The notes beneath the pieces are model-generated. The model had not been told where the DNA came from. It searched no databases and saw only the letters and a list, made by a program, of their open reading frames with translations. A DNA stretch of 64,000 bases from Haliotis asinina (Eukaryota > Mollusca > Gastropoda > Lepetellida > Haliotidae): the NCBI RefSeq assembly GCF_037392515.1, contig NC_090283.1, positions 16,067,001-16,131,000 on the forward strand, written 5' to 3'. The number at the start of each line of letters is the position of its first letter. The stretch's first letter is position 1. Position numbers and translations under genes: made by a program. Below, one piece after another: positions 25,465 to 35,632 of this stretch.

Positions 25465-28400
25465 TATATCCCATGCATTGATACATTTGTATACGTGCTC
25501 TGTAAATCAGAGGTATTTCCGTATATAGACTGTAGTGTGTCTAAGTGCCTTGTAAAGTGTCTAATTGCATTGTAAACCCTAACCCCAAACCCTAACCCTA
25601 AGGATCGTAAAGGTTGCCTAACCCTGACCCCAAACCCTAACCTTAAGGATTGTAAAGGGTACTGCGCTCGGTAAGCTGCATTCTAGCGTAAAGAATATCG
25701 AGTGAGTAGGTTGGGTTTTAGCAATATTACAGCACATTGTCCTCCAAATGGGGAATCGAACCCAGGCCAAAACAAAACCACAAGGCTACCCAACAGCCCA
25801 CCGAAGAGGGACAACTCGCTGAATATTCGGTCCTCAGCCCGCGTGATCGTGTGGTCAGGCTCGCTGAGTTGGTTGATGCATCTTATAGTATTCCATATTC
25901 GTAGATCGCTGGTAATGGCGTCTGTCACTGGTCTAGATTCAATCACTGAAAACCGTCGTACGTCAGGTTTTTCTCAGAATAGTTAATCCAGTGTCTAGGT
26001 AAACGTCATAACAAACGTCATGAATTATCAAATCCCTCCGTCCAGACGAACTCACAAAACCTAGCGTCACGTTATTCTGGTTGTCATGGAGACTATGTAC
26101 ATGAACATACAAACTGATCTCTCCAACTCTGAAATAATGTGTTAATGTTTGTGCAAAGGTTAGCAAGATGTCTGTTCTGCACGCCAACTAGTTTTGTTCT
26201 TAACACTTTTCTCGCCCGTTATGAAGGGCGCTAATTCACAGTGATTTTCAAGATGAAGGACATTGCCTTTCATTCACGAGTGTCGCTCAAAAAAGAAGTA
26301 GAAAATGGTACAAATGCACATGTTTATACGTTGTTGTTTTGTCTACATATTATTTGTCAACATCAAGAAAATTGATTTTTGCTGTGTTACAGCCTCCCGA
26401 TCCACATCTTGTTTGACGGTTTATGTTTATACACCCGCAAAGTCTGCAGTAAATGCATCACAAACTTCAGGCAAGAAAATATGCAAGAAACAATTTGTGC
26501 ATTTAACATAGCTTAAAGTCCGCTGGTTCAATGTTGGATATTAAAGTGCATTAGAAAGCAAATTGAAGCGATTTGTTAGTGTGACTTTCCTCTTCGTGAT
26601 TACTGCATGAAAGACCTTGTCTTGGAGACACTGCCACCCCTTCATAGATGTGTGAGTTTAATTTTACGCCGCACTCAGCAATATTCCAGCTATATGGCGG
26701 CGGTCTGCAAATAATCGAGTCTGGGCCAGACAATCCACTGATCATCAATATGAGCATCGATCTGCGCAATTGGGAACCGATGACATGTGTCAACGAATTC
26801 AGCCAGCCTGATCACCCGATCCCGTTAGTCGCCTCTTACGATAAGCATAGTCGCCTTTTATGGCAAGCATGGGTTGCTGAAGCCCTATTCTACCCCGGGA
26901 CTTTCACGGGTACCTTTCTAGATAACGTAATCATAAGGACATAACTTATTCTAATGTTTTCACTTATTCATATGTGATGCCAAGGGTTCAAACGAAATAC
27001 TGAGTGGTCAGACAAGTGTCTGTTCTCATGTACTGTTAATAGTGCCGACTTCAATAAATGGATACAATGTCTTGAAAGACTGAAATGGGAGTGTCTGTGT
27101 CTAAATCTAAATCAAGCAATCCAAATTTTGAATGTTGATTATGACTCTAAGTCATCCAGTCCTATACTGAACATATTTTACAGGATATTTTCTGAGGGCA
27201 TACCATTATCCAAGAGGTACCAAATGACAGATCGTTTTTCACTTTCTGCAATTTTTAAAGGAATATTATATCCCGATGTGTTGTGATGACTAATATCAAC
27301 TACATACATATGTGATTTTTTTATTAATGGCTTGTGTAATTATTTCTTCAAAATAGAATGAAATGCTTTTCAAACACTAGACATTGAGAATGTAGTTACA
27401 CGGACTACATTTTTACCTACCCTCGTATAAAGAAACAAATGAGCCCAAACATGATAAACACGTTTATGAAAAAAAGATATCACCCAAAACTGTATTCAAG
27501 AGGAGATATCGCTTGTGTGAGATCAAACGGTATCTCCAAGGAGATATCACTTTGGCAATAGATTTTGCACAATGCCCTGACAATGCTATGACGTCATGAA
27601 CTGGATGACGTCACAATGCTGACATCGCTGCAGTGCAAGTCTAACGGTAATACAGTGAGATGTACATTTTTCGTTGAAAACTAAGGAAGAATGATTTTAG
27701 ATGATAAATAGAGTTTAGTATTTACTGATATCATTTATGTAAACTCACTTGATAAAGTTACAACTATCGGAGGCAAATATATGTACTTGTTTTCCAGGGT
27801 GACCCAGACACGTGATAGACTTGTTTACTGATCCATACATATTCTTAGCAACCCATGATTGTCGCAACAGGCAACTAACGGGATCGGGTGGTCAGGCTCG
27901 CTGACTTTGTTGACACATCGTATCACAGTTGCGTGTACGTAGATCGATGCTCATGAGTTCTGTTACTGTATGCATAATCCAGATGTATTTATAAGTATCA
28001 TATATCTCAACATTAGAAAGTTTTTAACGCAAGCTGCAGTAACGATGAGCGTCATTCATAGCTCCACACTACACTGCACATACAGTGCGATGTGAAATTT
28101 CGTTTCCGTTCCAGAGTATACTCGCTTTGTTGTAAGTCTACAAATATACAATCTGAGGTTCTTTCCTCTGAGTTACCCATATGCAAAACAACTTAATTAT
28201 CAAACCACTGATAAGACAATGAATAAGGCAATACACGTGCAAATGTTTAACTGATCTAAGATGTGAAAATTCCCGGTCGATGTTGATGTTTGAGTGTTTG
28301 GTTTCAGTTTTACTAATAATGCATTATTTAACTTTATCTGTAAACGCTGTGTATTTTAATCTGTAAAACATGATAATAAAATGATACTATTGCGTTGTTT

Positions 28401-29753
28401 GTGTAACAAGGTAAAATTTATGAAGATTGTTATCTAGAATGGTTGCAGTGCGGGTTATATTAAACACATAGTGCACACAATCTCATGATAACTGAGTATA
28501 GCCTAGTGGTTAAAGCATTTCCTCGTCACGCTGATGGTCCGGGTTTTATTCCTCACATGGGTACATGTGTTAAGCCCATTTCTGGTGTCCCCCACCGTGA
28601 TGTCACTAGAATTATGCTAAAACAACTCAGTAAACCTAAACTCCCTCACTCATACTAATCCAATTTGCATGGGCCTATGTACATCTGAGCATCAAGCAAT
28701 TTTACTGGTAAACGTGTCCATAGCGCGTGAGTGATTGATAGGTTGTGTAACCGCGCGGAGTGTTATTTGACGCCTGTCAGTGAAACTGCCTGCAATCCAG
28801 ATGCTTGAAATGCATATGACAGTAATCTCTCACCGAGGCATGTGGGTTGACCTGACCTGACCTGAGCGCTAAGACACCTTTAAGTCTATGATTAATATGA
28901 CTCTGACACGATTGCTTTCAGGCACGCGACCCTTACAACAACAGTCGGTGTAAATCAAGTTTAAACTCTGTATTTGTATCTACTTATGTAGGGAGACAAT
29001 TAAGCCACCAGAATGTGTGGCAGTTTATTCACCTTCATTCCTAGCATATGTCTTGGGGCTATGACCCCGTTAGTGCGATCAATCAGACACACGATGTGTG
29101 TATGTGTGTGAGGTAATAGCTATTAGGAAAGTATATACATCTAAAGCTTAGGTCAGATTGCATAACGAATCAATACGACTTTTATCAAAGAATGTACATA
29201 TACTGTTCACAACCATTCGAACCCGTGGGGTATTATATAATAACTGAGTAAAGATACATGAATGAATGAGTATAGTTGAAGCAATATTTCAGCAATAATT
29301 CGACGGGGGACACCAGAAATGGACTTCACATATTGTACACATGTGGGGAACTGAGCCCGAGTGTTCATTGTTACGATGGAACGCTTTAACCATTAACAAT
29401 GCTAAGCTGGTTTGATTAGTTCTTCATAGGCCGGTGGTATGTAGTATCCTTGGTCTCTATTGATCAAAGGTTTGTGGCGGCTGATTTCGATGGCTTCCAA
29501 CAGTTTCCTTTTTCAAACTATAGACTCTATAAGTATTGTGTCTGTTTGATATTATGACTTAATCTCCCTCGTCATTGGCTTCATCACTATTGCTATAACA
29601 AATTGATTGTTATATTTCGTGTTGCAGAAGGGTCTAGACGGCGCCTTAAAGGAAAACAAAGACATCATTAGCCCAACGTTCCTCATCGGCATCGTCGGGG
29701 CTTTCGTCGGCGTCGTCACCGTCACAATGTCCTTCATCATAGAGCTCAGGTGA
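16801..29753 (+). CDS. BOK: BOK-like Bcl-2 family protein
   Basis: Two coding exons, 16801-17442 and 29628-29753, join in phase 0 to encode 255 residues. Bcl-2 proteins control mitochondrial outer-membrane permeability; vertebrate BOK is a multidomain pro-apoptotic member found mainly on ER and Golgi membranes. Visible here: a BH4-like helix near residues 75-92; a BH3 region near 109-124 ([12 protein letters not shown]); BH1 near 153-172 ([20 protein letters not shown]); BH2 at 206-214 (EWLVKQGGW); and a C-terminal anchor at 232-252. The ITWGKVVS block and the following [13 protein letters not shown] stretch resemble vertebrate BOK more than BAX or BAK. BH3 has Gly-Gln where the family usually has Gly-Asp. 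The ATG is the first methionine after an in-frame TGA at 16774-16776. The intron falls at the BH2 tryptophan, a position conserved in many animal Bcl-2 genes. Confidence 0.9.
17775..17865 (-). repeat. SINE-B, truncated
   Basis: Tail-side third only: GGCGGTCTGTAAACAATCGA and GACCAAACAATCCAGTCATC. Confidence 0.75.
18600..18670 (+). repeat. SINE-B fragment
   Basis: GATTGTCTGGTTCAGATC and TCATTATTTACAGACC blocks, degenerate toward the tail. Confidence 0.55.
18805..18970 (-). repeat. tRNA-derived SINE (second head type)
   Basis: The minus strand begins GTAGGCGTGGTCGAGGGGAT (A-box-like) and has GATGGTTCGACCCC (B-box-like). A body continues to about 18805. The acceptor stem does not close, so it is not a tRNA gene. 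Confidence 0.6.
19138..19407 (+). repeat. SINE-B, near full length
   Basis: Sense orientation from GGTCCCGGGGTAGAATAGG to GCGGCGAAAACTAAAC and the ACTC tail. Confidence 0.92.
19468..19514. repeat. CATT microsatellite
   Basis: TTCATTCATT-type tract. Confidence 0.9.
20032..20222 (-). repeat. SINE-B, head-truncated
   Basis: TTTAACGCCGCACTTAGCAA through TCGCCTCTTACGACATGCAT to TGTTGCTGAAG. Confidence 0.85.
20786..20830 (-). repeat. SINE-A head fragment
   Basis: AGCGAACGCTTTAACCACTG and GGCTACCCAACC, the complement of the SINE-A tRNA-like head. Confidence 0.6.
21036..21166 (-). repeat. SINE-B, truncated
   Basis: Tail half only, running from the GAGT-type run to CAACCAAGTCTTG. Confidence 0.8.
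21180..21238 (+). repeat. SINE-B tail fragment, inverted relative to 21036
   Basis: ACCTGGAATATTGCTGAGTG, GCGGCGTAAAACTGAAC and ACTC. With 21036-21166 it forms a fold-back. Confidence 0.75.
21355..21617 (+). repeat. SINE-B, full length
   Basis: CCCGTGAAGGTCCCGGGGTA to GGCGTAAAATTAAACTCACT with all core blocks; one of the best copies. Confidence 0.93.
21936..22125 (+). repeat. SINE-B, diverged
   Basis: CAGCCACCCATGCTTG to CTATTGCTGAGAGCGGAG with several internal changes. Confidence 0.8.
22511..22629. repeat. Chimeric repeat: CACCTGAAGAAGGGGC fragment joined to a GGGCCTAG MITE
   Basis: CACCTGAAGAAGGGGC is followed by a MITE body (AGTCGTAAGTCAATG, GGCACTTACGACTATC) and the MITE's right end (GAAAATCTAGGCCC). 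The MITE's left end is replaced by the other repeat. Confidence 0.65.
23179..23325. repeat. CG/CA alternating purine-pyrimidine tract
   Basis: 147 bases of almost unbroken alternating purine-pyrimidine (GCAC, GCGC, ACAC), including an 18-plus-base CG run. Open frames in all directions are artefacts. Confidence 0.95.
23337..23440 (+). repeat. SINE-B tail half
   Basis: TGTTCATGCTATTGATAACT, GATTATTTACAGACCG and GGTGCGGCGAGAAC, directly after the CG/CA tract. Confidence 0.7.
25379..25470. repeat. CATA microsatellite ending in TA run
   Basis: About twenty CATA units followed by TATATATATAT. Confidence 0.95.
25577..25660. repeat. Interstitial telomere-like repeats
   Basis: CCCTAACCCCAAACCCTAAC and a second, similar block (CCCCAAACCCTAACC) about 50 bases on, in a short degenerate tandem with AAGGATYGTAAAGG. 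Units resemble the animal telomere repeat CCCTAA. Confidence 0.6.
25698..25805 (-). repeat. SINE-A copy, degenerate
   Basis: GGGTTTTAGCAATATTACAG, GGGGAATCGAACCCAGG and AGGCTACCCAACAGCCC. Confidence 0.7.
25842..25950 (+). repeat. SINE-B fragment, degenerate
   Basis: GATCGTGTGGTCAGGCTCGC, TGAGTTGGTTGATGC and CGTAGATCGCTG core blocks. Confidence 0.6.
26649..26912 (-). repeat. SINE-B, full length
   Basis: GTTTAATTTTACGCCGC to CTACCCCGGGACTTTCACGG. Confidence 0.93.
27589..27613. promoter_or_regulatory. Pair of consensus CREs in the BOK-like intron
   Basis: TGACGTCA at 27589-27596 and again at 27606-27613, spaced 9 bases. Two perfect palindromes this close are unlikely by chance, but enhancer function is inference. 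Confidence 0.4.
27842..27970 (+). repeat. SINE-B, truncated
   Basis: AGCAACCCATGATTGTCGCA, GGGATCGGGTGGTCAGG and GATCGATGCTCATG; tail missing. Confidence 0.8.
28493..28650 (+). repeat. SINE-A, near full length
   Basis: A-box-like ATAGCCTAGTGGTTAAAGC, degenerate B-box GTCCGGGTTTTATTCC, body CCCATTTCTGGTGTCCCCCA and a CTCACT-type tail. Confidence 0.85.
29262..29402 (-). repeat. SINE-A copy
   Basis: GGGGGACACCAGAAATGG, ACACATGTGGGGAACTGAGC and CGCTTTAACCATTAAC. Confidence 0.8.
29628..29753 (+). CDS. BOK: BOK-like exon 2 (C-terminal membrane anchor)
   Basis: Acceptor TATATTTCGTGTTGCAG is followed by 41 codons and TGA. Residues [12 protein letters not shown] lead to a hydrophobic segment ([19 protein letters not shown]) and a short IIELR tail, typical of a tail anchor. 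The phase matches exon 1. It is too short to find by open-frame length and was located as the only downstream anchor-like exon in phase. Confidence 0.85.
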   Translation, partial: KGLDGALKENKDIISPTFLIGIVGAFVGVVTVTMSFIIELR

Positions 29754-29917
29754 CAGACGAACCATGCCTTCAGTCTTCCAATGTGGATGAGAACAGCGAA
29801 TATACAGAATGCCCTGTTGGAAGCATTCCTCAATCACCGAACCCAGACATGAATCTTGAGTGAAAGCAGAGTCACGTCCGTCGTAATCAGGTGTTTCCCA
29901 CGTCATGTCACCGGATG

Positions 29918-29923
29918 AATAAA
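29918..29923 (+). terminator. AATAAA polyadenylation signal of the BOK-like gene
   Basis: First AATAAA after the stop codon, giving a 3' untranslated region of about 190 bases. Confidence 0.55.
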
Positions 29924-30224
29924 CATGATTGTGTTTATGAGAAATCGCCATTTCATCAATATCGTCCACCAGAATAACCACCAACAAGACACAAGAAAGA
30001 GTTTCAGTGGGTTCATTTTCTTGGACACTGACAGCCGTTCACGGTGGATTAAACAGACTTTTCAAATTTGGTTACGATTTTGGACAAGTCCCTTTGAAAA
30101 GGTCAGATAACATAAAGGGACGTTGAATATGACGCTTGCCAAATCTGAATTCACGCGTGTCTGCTATTGAAAAAGCCTTGTCACGAAAATATCACCAAGC
30201 GGGGGGCCATTTTTCAGTATGTTG

Positions 30225-30226
<2 letters not shown>

Positions 30227-30280
<54 letters not shown>

Positions 30281-30318
30281 ACGTGTGTGCGTACGTGTGT
30301 GCGTTCGTGTGTGTGGTG
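30227..30318. repeat. GT microsatellite
   Basis: About 25 GT units followed by a mixed GTGC/GTAC stretch. Confidence 0.95.
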
Positions 30319-30365
30319 TTTCTGCCCCAGATGGTGGAGGAGATAATGTTTTTGTGATACGACTG

Positions 30366-30510
30366 AGATGGTAGGGTAGCCATTGCAGCATTAGCTCGTC
30401 ACGAGTTCGATTCCCACATTGTATGTGTGTGTAGACCATCCGCCGAGAGAACCAGGATATTTGCTTAATGCTTGATCGTCTGGCTTCCGCATTAAACAAC
30501 AAACTAACAC
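30366..30510 (+). repeat. Possible tRNA-derived SINE of another type
   Basis: GGTAGGGTAGCCATTGCAGC (A-box-like) and CACGAGTTCGATTCCC (B-box-like), then a body without the SINE-A tail. Only one copy seen here. Confidence 0.45.
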
Positions 30511-30567
30511 ACGTTTATCACTAAACTCCATTTCTTAAATCACGAAACTATCGATCATTCTTCGTTT

Positions 30568-30616
30568 AGCCACACAGCAGGAATATTGCTGAGTGCGGCG
30601 TAAAACTAAACTCAGT
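30568..30616 (+). repeat. SINE-B tail fragment
   Basis: GGAATATTGCTGAGTGCGGC plus GTAAAACTAAACTCAG. Confidence 0.75.
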
Positions 30617-31935
30617 TATTCTCCATATCCCACCGGTCTACCATTGAAAAGATAAACATGATTTTGATCTCTTTAGAACACTATAAGCACAACCTTGAAT
30701 GTATATTTATTGGGTTGAGTTCGTGTAGATAACGCTTTCAGTAAAACACCTACTACTTCAGATGTTTAGTGTGTCAAGAATGATCTCACACTGGATATAG
30801 TGTACCTTTCAGACATGCATTACTTACGTAGATGTATTACCCTTCTACCCATGTATTAATTCACCTTACTCATGATATGCTATGACAATATTTTGCATTC
30901 TGCATAATCTATGTTGAGTATCCTTAATAAAGATAGCACTTTTGGTATAATACTCAGAGCTGCGCGACCTTGACCCCGTTTGGCCTCAAACGGTTGTCAC
31001 GTGGGTGTTTGTATTCTTCAGCTGTGTATCTAATTTTGTATTAATAAATGCAACATCGATACCAGTTCCTGTGAAATTATGCCACACCTGTACATATACA
31101 CTGAGTTGAGGGGGGTATTCAGTTTCAGATGTTGTTCAGTCGAATCTTGTCGTTCGCAAACAATGAACATGAGAATACATAAAGGAAACACTGCCATGAA
31201 GTGACAATTTAATTGCAATCTGAGAAGAATGCGGGGAAAACAGCACTATCAGTTATGCCTCATTAGTGGTCACCATGACTACGCCACCTTTGTGAATGTC
31301 ACATTGTTCTCAAATAATGATTGATGACGTTATGTGAACCATCACTATAGTGACCTCCTGATTTTCAGTGGCGTTGCTAATAAAGGTGTTGTCTAGTGTT
31401 GTCATCCAGGTCACTGGACGACTCGCAAGGGGATGGTTATCAAAATGTGGCACGAGGACGACATACAGTAGTTCCTCTTGATAACATTAACTGCCCCAGC
31501 TACTGTAAATGAGTAATATTCAAAGGAAATGCAGCGGAGTAGTCTGGTGCTTAAAGCGCCCGCTCATTTGTCTTACCCTGGTTCGATGCTGTACGAGGTT
31601 GTGCCACCAACGTATCGTCTCAGTCTCCAGGGGTCTGTTTTGTTCCCTGCCATACTAGACGATGGTTGTTGTTACCCTGCCTGGCTGGGAATGAAACTGG
31701 TAAAACAAGGACGAATCCGTTCTGAATAATGTGTTCGAATCGGGTGTATCTATGTTGACATGTTATGTCAGCAGGCTTACTCTACAACATCAGAGATGTT
31801 CATGTACACACGCACCTGCACACACGCACCTACAAACACGTTTGGAACGCACCACCATCACCTTACAGTATATATACTTCATGACGTCAGAACATAATAG
31901 CCGTGAAGGTCTGGTTTATAGTGTGTCTCCAGCGA

Positions 31936-32204
31936 GTGAGTGAGTGAGTTTAGTTTTACGTCGCACTCAGCAATATTGCAGATATATGGCGGCGGTCTGT
32001 AAATAATCTAGTATGGTCCAGACAATTCAGTGATCAACAACATGAGCATCAATCTACACAATTGGGAACCGATGACATGTGTCAATCAAGTCAGCTGGTC
32101 TGACCACCCGATCCCGTTAGTCGCCTCGTATGACAAGCATAGTCGCCTTTTATGGCAAGCATGGGTTGCTGAAGGCTTATTCTACCCCGGGACCTTAACG
32201 GGTC
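31936..32204 (-). repeat. SINE-B, full length
   Basis: GAGT run, TTTACGTCGCACTCAGCAAT, and head CTACCCCGGGACCTTAACGG. Head-to-head with the next copy. Confidence 0.93.
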
Positions 32205-32211
32205 GTGTCTC

Positions 32212-32390
32212 CGGCAACCCTTGCCTGTAGCAAGAGACGACTAACGAGATCGGGTGGTCAGGCTCGCTGACATGGTTGACACGTGTTCGTATCACAATTT
32301 AGTAGATCGATGCTTATGCTGTTGATCACTGGATAATCTGGTCCAGTCTTGATTATTTACAGACCGCTGCCACGTGACTATTGCTGATGA
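32212..32390 (+). repeat. SINE-B, inverted neighbour
   Basis: GCAACCCTTGCCTGTAGCAA through GATTATTTACAGACCGC, opposite in orientation to the copy ending at 32204. Confidence 0.85.
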
Positions 32391-32518
32391 ACAATAATAG
32401 TCAATCAACCACACGTACACATACACATGCATGGAGCGCATCCTACAGCATGCTCAATAACGTCAGAACATATGGGAACAGGATGGGTGAAGGTGAAGTC
32501 TCCGGAATTATGCAATAG

Positions 32519-32578
<60 letters not shown>

Positions 32579-32587
32579 TGTGTGTGT
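32519..32587. repeat. GTGC microsatellite
   Basis: Sixteen or so GTGC units. Confidence 0.95.
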
Positions 32588-32913
32588 CTTTGCCTGATGT
32601 TTGAAAACATCATAGTGGTGGCCACTTTCGATACTGAAAAGAGAAAATTACCATTTTTAAGACCTTTTATAGATTTAAAGAGAAAGATTTAAAAAAAAAA
32701 CACGTTCATAAGACCATTTTTGCAATCCTTGGAAAAACGGGCAGAAGAACACAAATATAACTGTTTTCTAATAAACCCGTTTAAACAATGTAATTGAATA
32801 ACACAGACGATCAACATAACACACACACCTATACTAGAGAAATAAAACTGCGACACTTGCAACACCATTACTTCATGCTTAGAATTAATCAGAAGGGTTT
32901 CAGTATCTTAAAT

Positions 32914-33063
32914 GAATGTAGTTGAACGCGGCTTTTAGCAATATTCGTTTATCACGGCGAGGGGACACCTGAATTGGGCTCCACCAATGAACCCATGTGG
33001 GGATTCGAACCCTGGTCTTCAACAGGAGGCGTGAACGCTTTGACTGATAGGCTATCCCACCAT
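32914..33063 (-). repeat. SINE-A copy
   Basis: GCGGCTTTTAGCAATATTCG, GGGGATTCGAACCCTGG and GATAGGCTATCCCACC. Confidence 0.85.
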
Positions 33064-33089
33064 TTTGAAGTCTTCCACTTCCGTCACGA

Positions 33090-33256
33090 GGGGGTGGTGG
33101 GGTAGTTGATGATTATAGTGTTCGCCCGTCAAGCCGAAGACCCGGGTTCGAATTCTAAAGTGGGTACAATCTGTGAAGGCCATTTCTGGTTACCCCCGTC
33201 GTGACAGAGCAGAAATATTGCTAAAAGCGGCGTAAAACGTAACTCACTCACTCACC
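33090..33256 (+). repeat. SINE-A, near full length
   Basis: GGTGGGGTAGTTGATG, ACCCGGGTTCGAATTC, body and tail GCGGCGTAAAACGTAACTCA. Confidence 0.88.
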
Positions 33257-33414
33257 AATGGCGTGTGCGCTTGATGTGGACTAAAAGTCCAAAGCGAAGC
33301 AGGTCTTGGATGTCTCTCTTGGATGACCACAAACATGTTGATGACAAGGGTAGACAGACGCTTGACAAGGTCGAACTGGATTCGAACCTACCACTATAAG
33401 ATTCTGGTGTGCTC

Positions 33415-33510
33415 AGGGGCGGTGGGTTAGCCTTGTGTTGAAAGTGTTCACTAGCCACGCTGTAGATTCGGGTTCGATTCCCAACGTGTCCATTTCTTGT
33501 GTCCCCGGCA
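33415..33510 (+). repeat. SINE-A head and body fragment
   Basis: GGTGGGTTAGCCTTGTGTTG and TTCGGGTTCGATTCCC, then CATTTCTTGTGTCCCC. Confidence 0.7.
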
Positions 33511-33551
33511 GTCAGTACGACATTGAATGAATAGCAGTGGAATGTGTGATG

Positions 33552-33625
33552 GTGTGTTTGGAGCGGTGTATTTGGAGCGGTGTGTTTGGAGCGGTGTGTT
33601 TGGAGCGGTGTGTTTGGAGTGGTGA
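33552..33625. repeat. 15-bp minisatellite
   Basis: About five units of TTTGGAGCGGTGTGT. Confidence 0.9.
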
Positions 33626-34154
33626 GTTAGGTTTAATTGTTTTCCTGAATCAAGTCTTTGAGTGATATCTGTCAGTGATACACATAAAGGAGACAATTTT
33701 TGGATGCCAATATATTTTCTGGAGCACAAAGTTTCTGTGCTTCCTCGTCATCAGATGAACTGTATGCACAATCAATAGGTATTACCTCCCTTTCAGACTT
33801 ACTCTTGGTGACGCTTTGACGTGCCGGGATACCCCTAAGCTGGGTCCCGTTTCTGAGAATGTGCTTCCTCTTCATCAGATGAACTGGATGCATAACTCCA
33901 AGACATTATATGTTCCTTATTGCAGAAGACGTCGATACACATAAAGTCGATCTTTCCCCGTTCTAGTAAATATTTGAAAACGTTATTGTGGAAATAAATG
34001 TTCACATGGTGCTTGAAAAACCGAGCGGTATGGTTAAACCCATTCTTGATTATATAGTCAAAATGAAAAGTTTCATGGTTTGGAAACGCTGATTGGACAC
34101 TATTTCTGGTGTCCCTCTCCGTAAGCGTCGTAAAACTCACTCGCTGTTAGTTGT

Positions 34155-34433
34155 AGTGAGTGAATGAGTGGGTGAGTTTAGTTTTACGCCGCATTCAGCA
34201 ATATTCCAGCTGTATGGGGCGGCAATCTGTAAATAATCGAGTCTGGACCAGACAATCCAGTGATCAACAGTATGAGCATCGATCTGCGCAATTGGGAACC
34301 GATGACATGTGTCCACCAAGTGAGCGAGCCTGACCACTCGATCCCGTTATTCGCCTCTTACGACAAGCATACTCGCCTTTTATGGCAAGCGTGGGTTCCT
34401 GAAGGCCTATTCTACCCCGGGACCTTCACGGTG
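34155..34433 (-). repeat. SINE-B, full length
   Basis: GAGTGGGTGAGTTTAGTTTT to CCCCGGGACCTTCACGG; one of the cleanest copies. Confidence 0.94.
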
Positions 34434-35210
34434 TAAACAAGGAACAAACATATATACTCACATCAGATAAGGACAAACGTTATAGATGAACAACTTCTTT
34501 ATTCGAGCACAGACTATATGCATGGTCTCTGATTCGGGTAATGCTACTGTTTGTGTAAAAATAAAAAGGAAAAAAAAAGAAAACTTTTAAGTTGAGTTAA
34601 TGAATCCAACACATTGAGGTTCTATGGTACAATATTCCATCTTCAAAGCACAGCAAATTCTTTGTAAATACTAACAGATCAACTGAAACAAAAAATAAAG
34701 AGGTGATTTGAACTAAAATGCTCCTACTGAAAACCCAAGCGAATGATGGAAGATAAACTTTCTAAAAAGTCCAATAAATTGAATTTACTGAAAAAAATTA
34801 CAAATGATAAATTCTAAGAAATTAACACTTAATGAAAGATAAATACATTTACTAAGTATTTGAAATTGATTTCCTGTCATTATTATGTCTGTAATATGGT
34901 CCTCAACTTTCCATCTCCTGGGGTGCTTGCTGTATACCGGCTCAAACATGTGCTCCATCAAGGAGCAAGTACATGGTCCAAACGATCATAACCAGAGTAA
35001 CCCACCCTTGACTATAGAGTTACTAGCCCCTTGATATAAAGTCTTAACTGACACTCAGTTGAAACAATTAGATATGGGTTCAAATCCAGATGTGGAAAAC
35101 AATTTTTTGCAAATTAATATTTTACAAAAGTAAAATATTTGAGAAAAATACAACTAAACAAAATCTAAAATGTACCAATGATAAACTAAGACAACTTTGG
35201 CCGTTAAAGA

Positions 35211-35264
35211 GACGTTTCGATACAGTTTCTTGTATCGTGAAGCAAGTATCTGTATCGAAACGTC
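35211..35264. other. 15-bp perfect inverted repeat hairpin
   Basis: GACGTTTCGATACAG (35211-35225) and its exact complement (35250-35264) flank a 24-base loop. TTAAAG outside the left arm and CTTTAA outside the right arm can extend the stem imperfectly. It may be a tiny MITE or a small-RNA-like hairpin. Confidence 0.7.
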
Positions 35265-35596
35265 ACACATTGCTTTAACAGTTGTTCGTCCATAACGTCC
35301 TTATATCCGATTCCCCAACTTTCAAATATGCCACTCAAAGAAATTCTCAGACAGACTGTTATAGTCGGGAGACTACTAAAGCATTTATCCACAAGCAGAC
35401 CCTCTTTAGAGATCCATAACATGAAAACTGCTCATCAGAAACACTGTGTCACCAAATAGAAGCATTAATTGTGAATATGCATGTTCAGTAACAAAACAAA
35501 ACTTTAAACAGTTTCTGATACTGAGCAAGTATGCAAAACACTGTTGATTTGTTTTCATAACGCTGTTTTAGAACGTTCAGCAATTACTTCTCTATT

Positions 35597-35632
35597 TTCA
35601 TTTATTTATTTATTTATTTATTTATTTATTTG
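35597..35632. repeat. TTTA microsatellite
   Basis: About eight TTTA units. Confidence 0.95.

Larger units (their letters stand above)
17443..29627 (+). other. 12.2 kb intron of the BOK-like gene
   Basis: Filled with SINE-B, SINE-A, MITE and microsatellite copies listed separately. No other convincing exon was found on either strand. Open frames here coincide with repeats or lack splice signals. Confidence 0.8.

Noticed and set aside
25288-25575. His/Tyr/Ile repeat frame
   Set aside because: Translation of the CATA microsatellite.
26648-26944. 98-codon frame recurring in similar form at 21233-21526 and 32030-32230
   Set aside because: It is a read through SINE-B copies. The family has no conserved coding frame and many copies are interrupted.
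29646-29987. 113-codon Asp-rich minus-strand frame opposite the BOK-like anchor exon
   Set aside because: Shadow of the plus-strand exon and its 3' untranslated region; no splice or family evidence on the minus strand.
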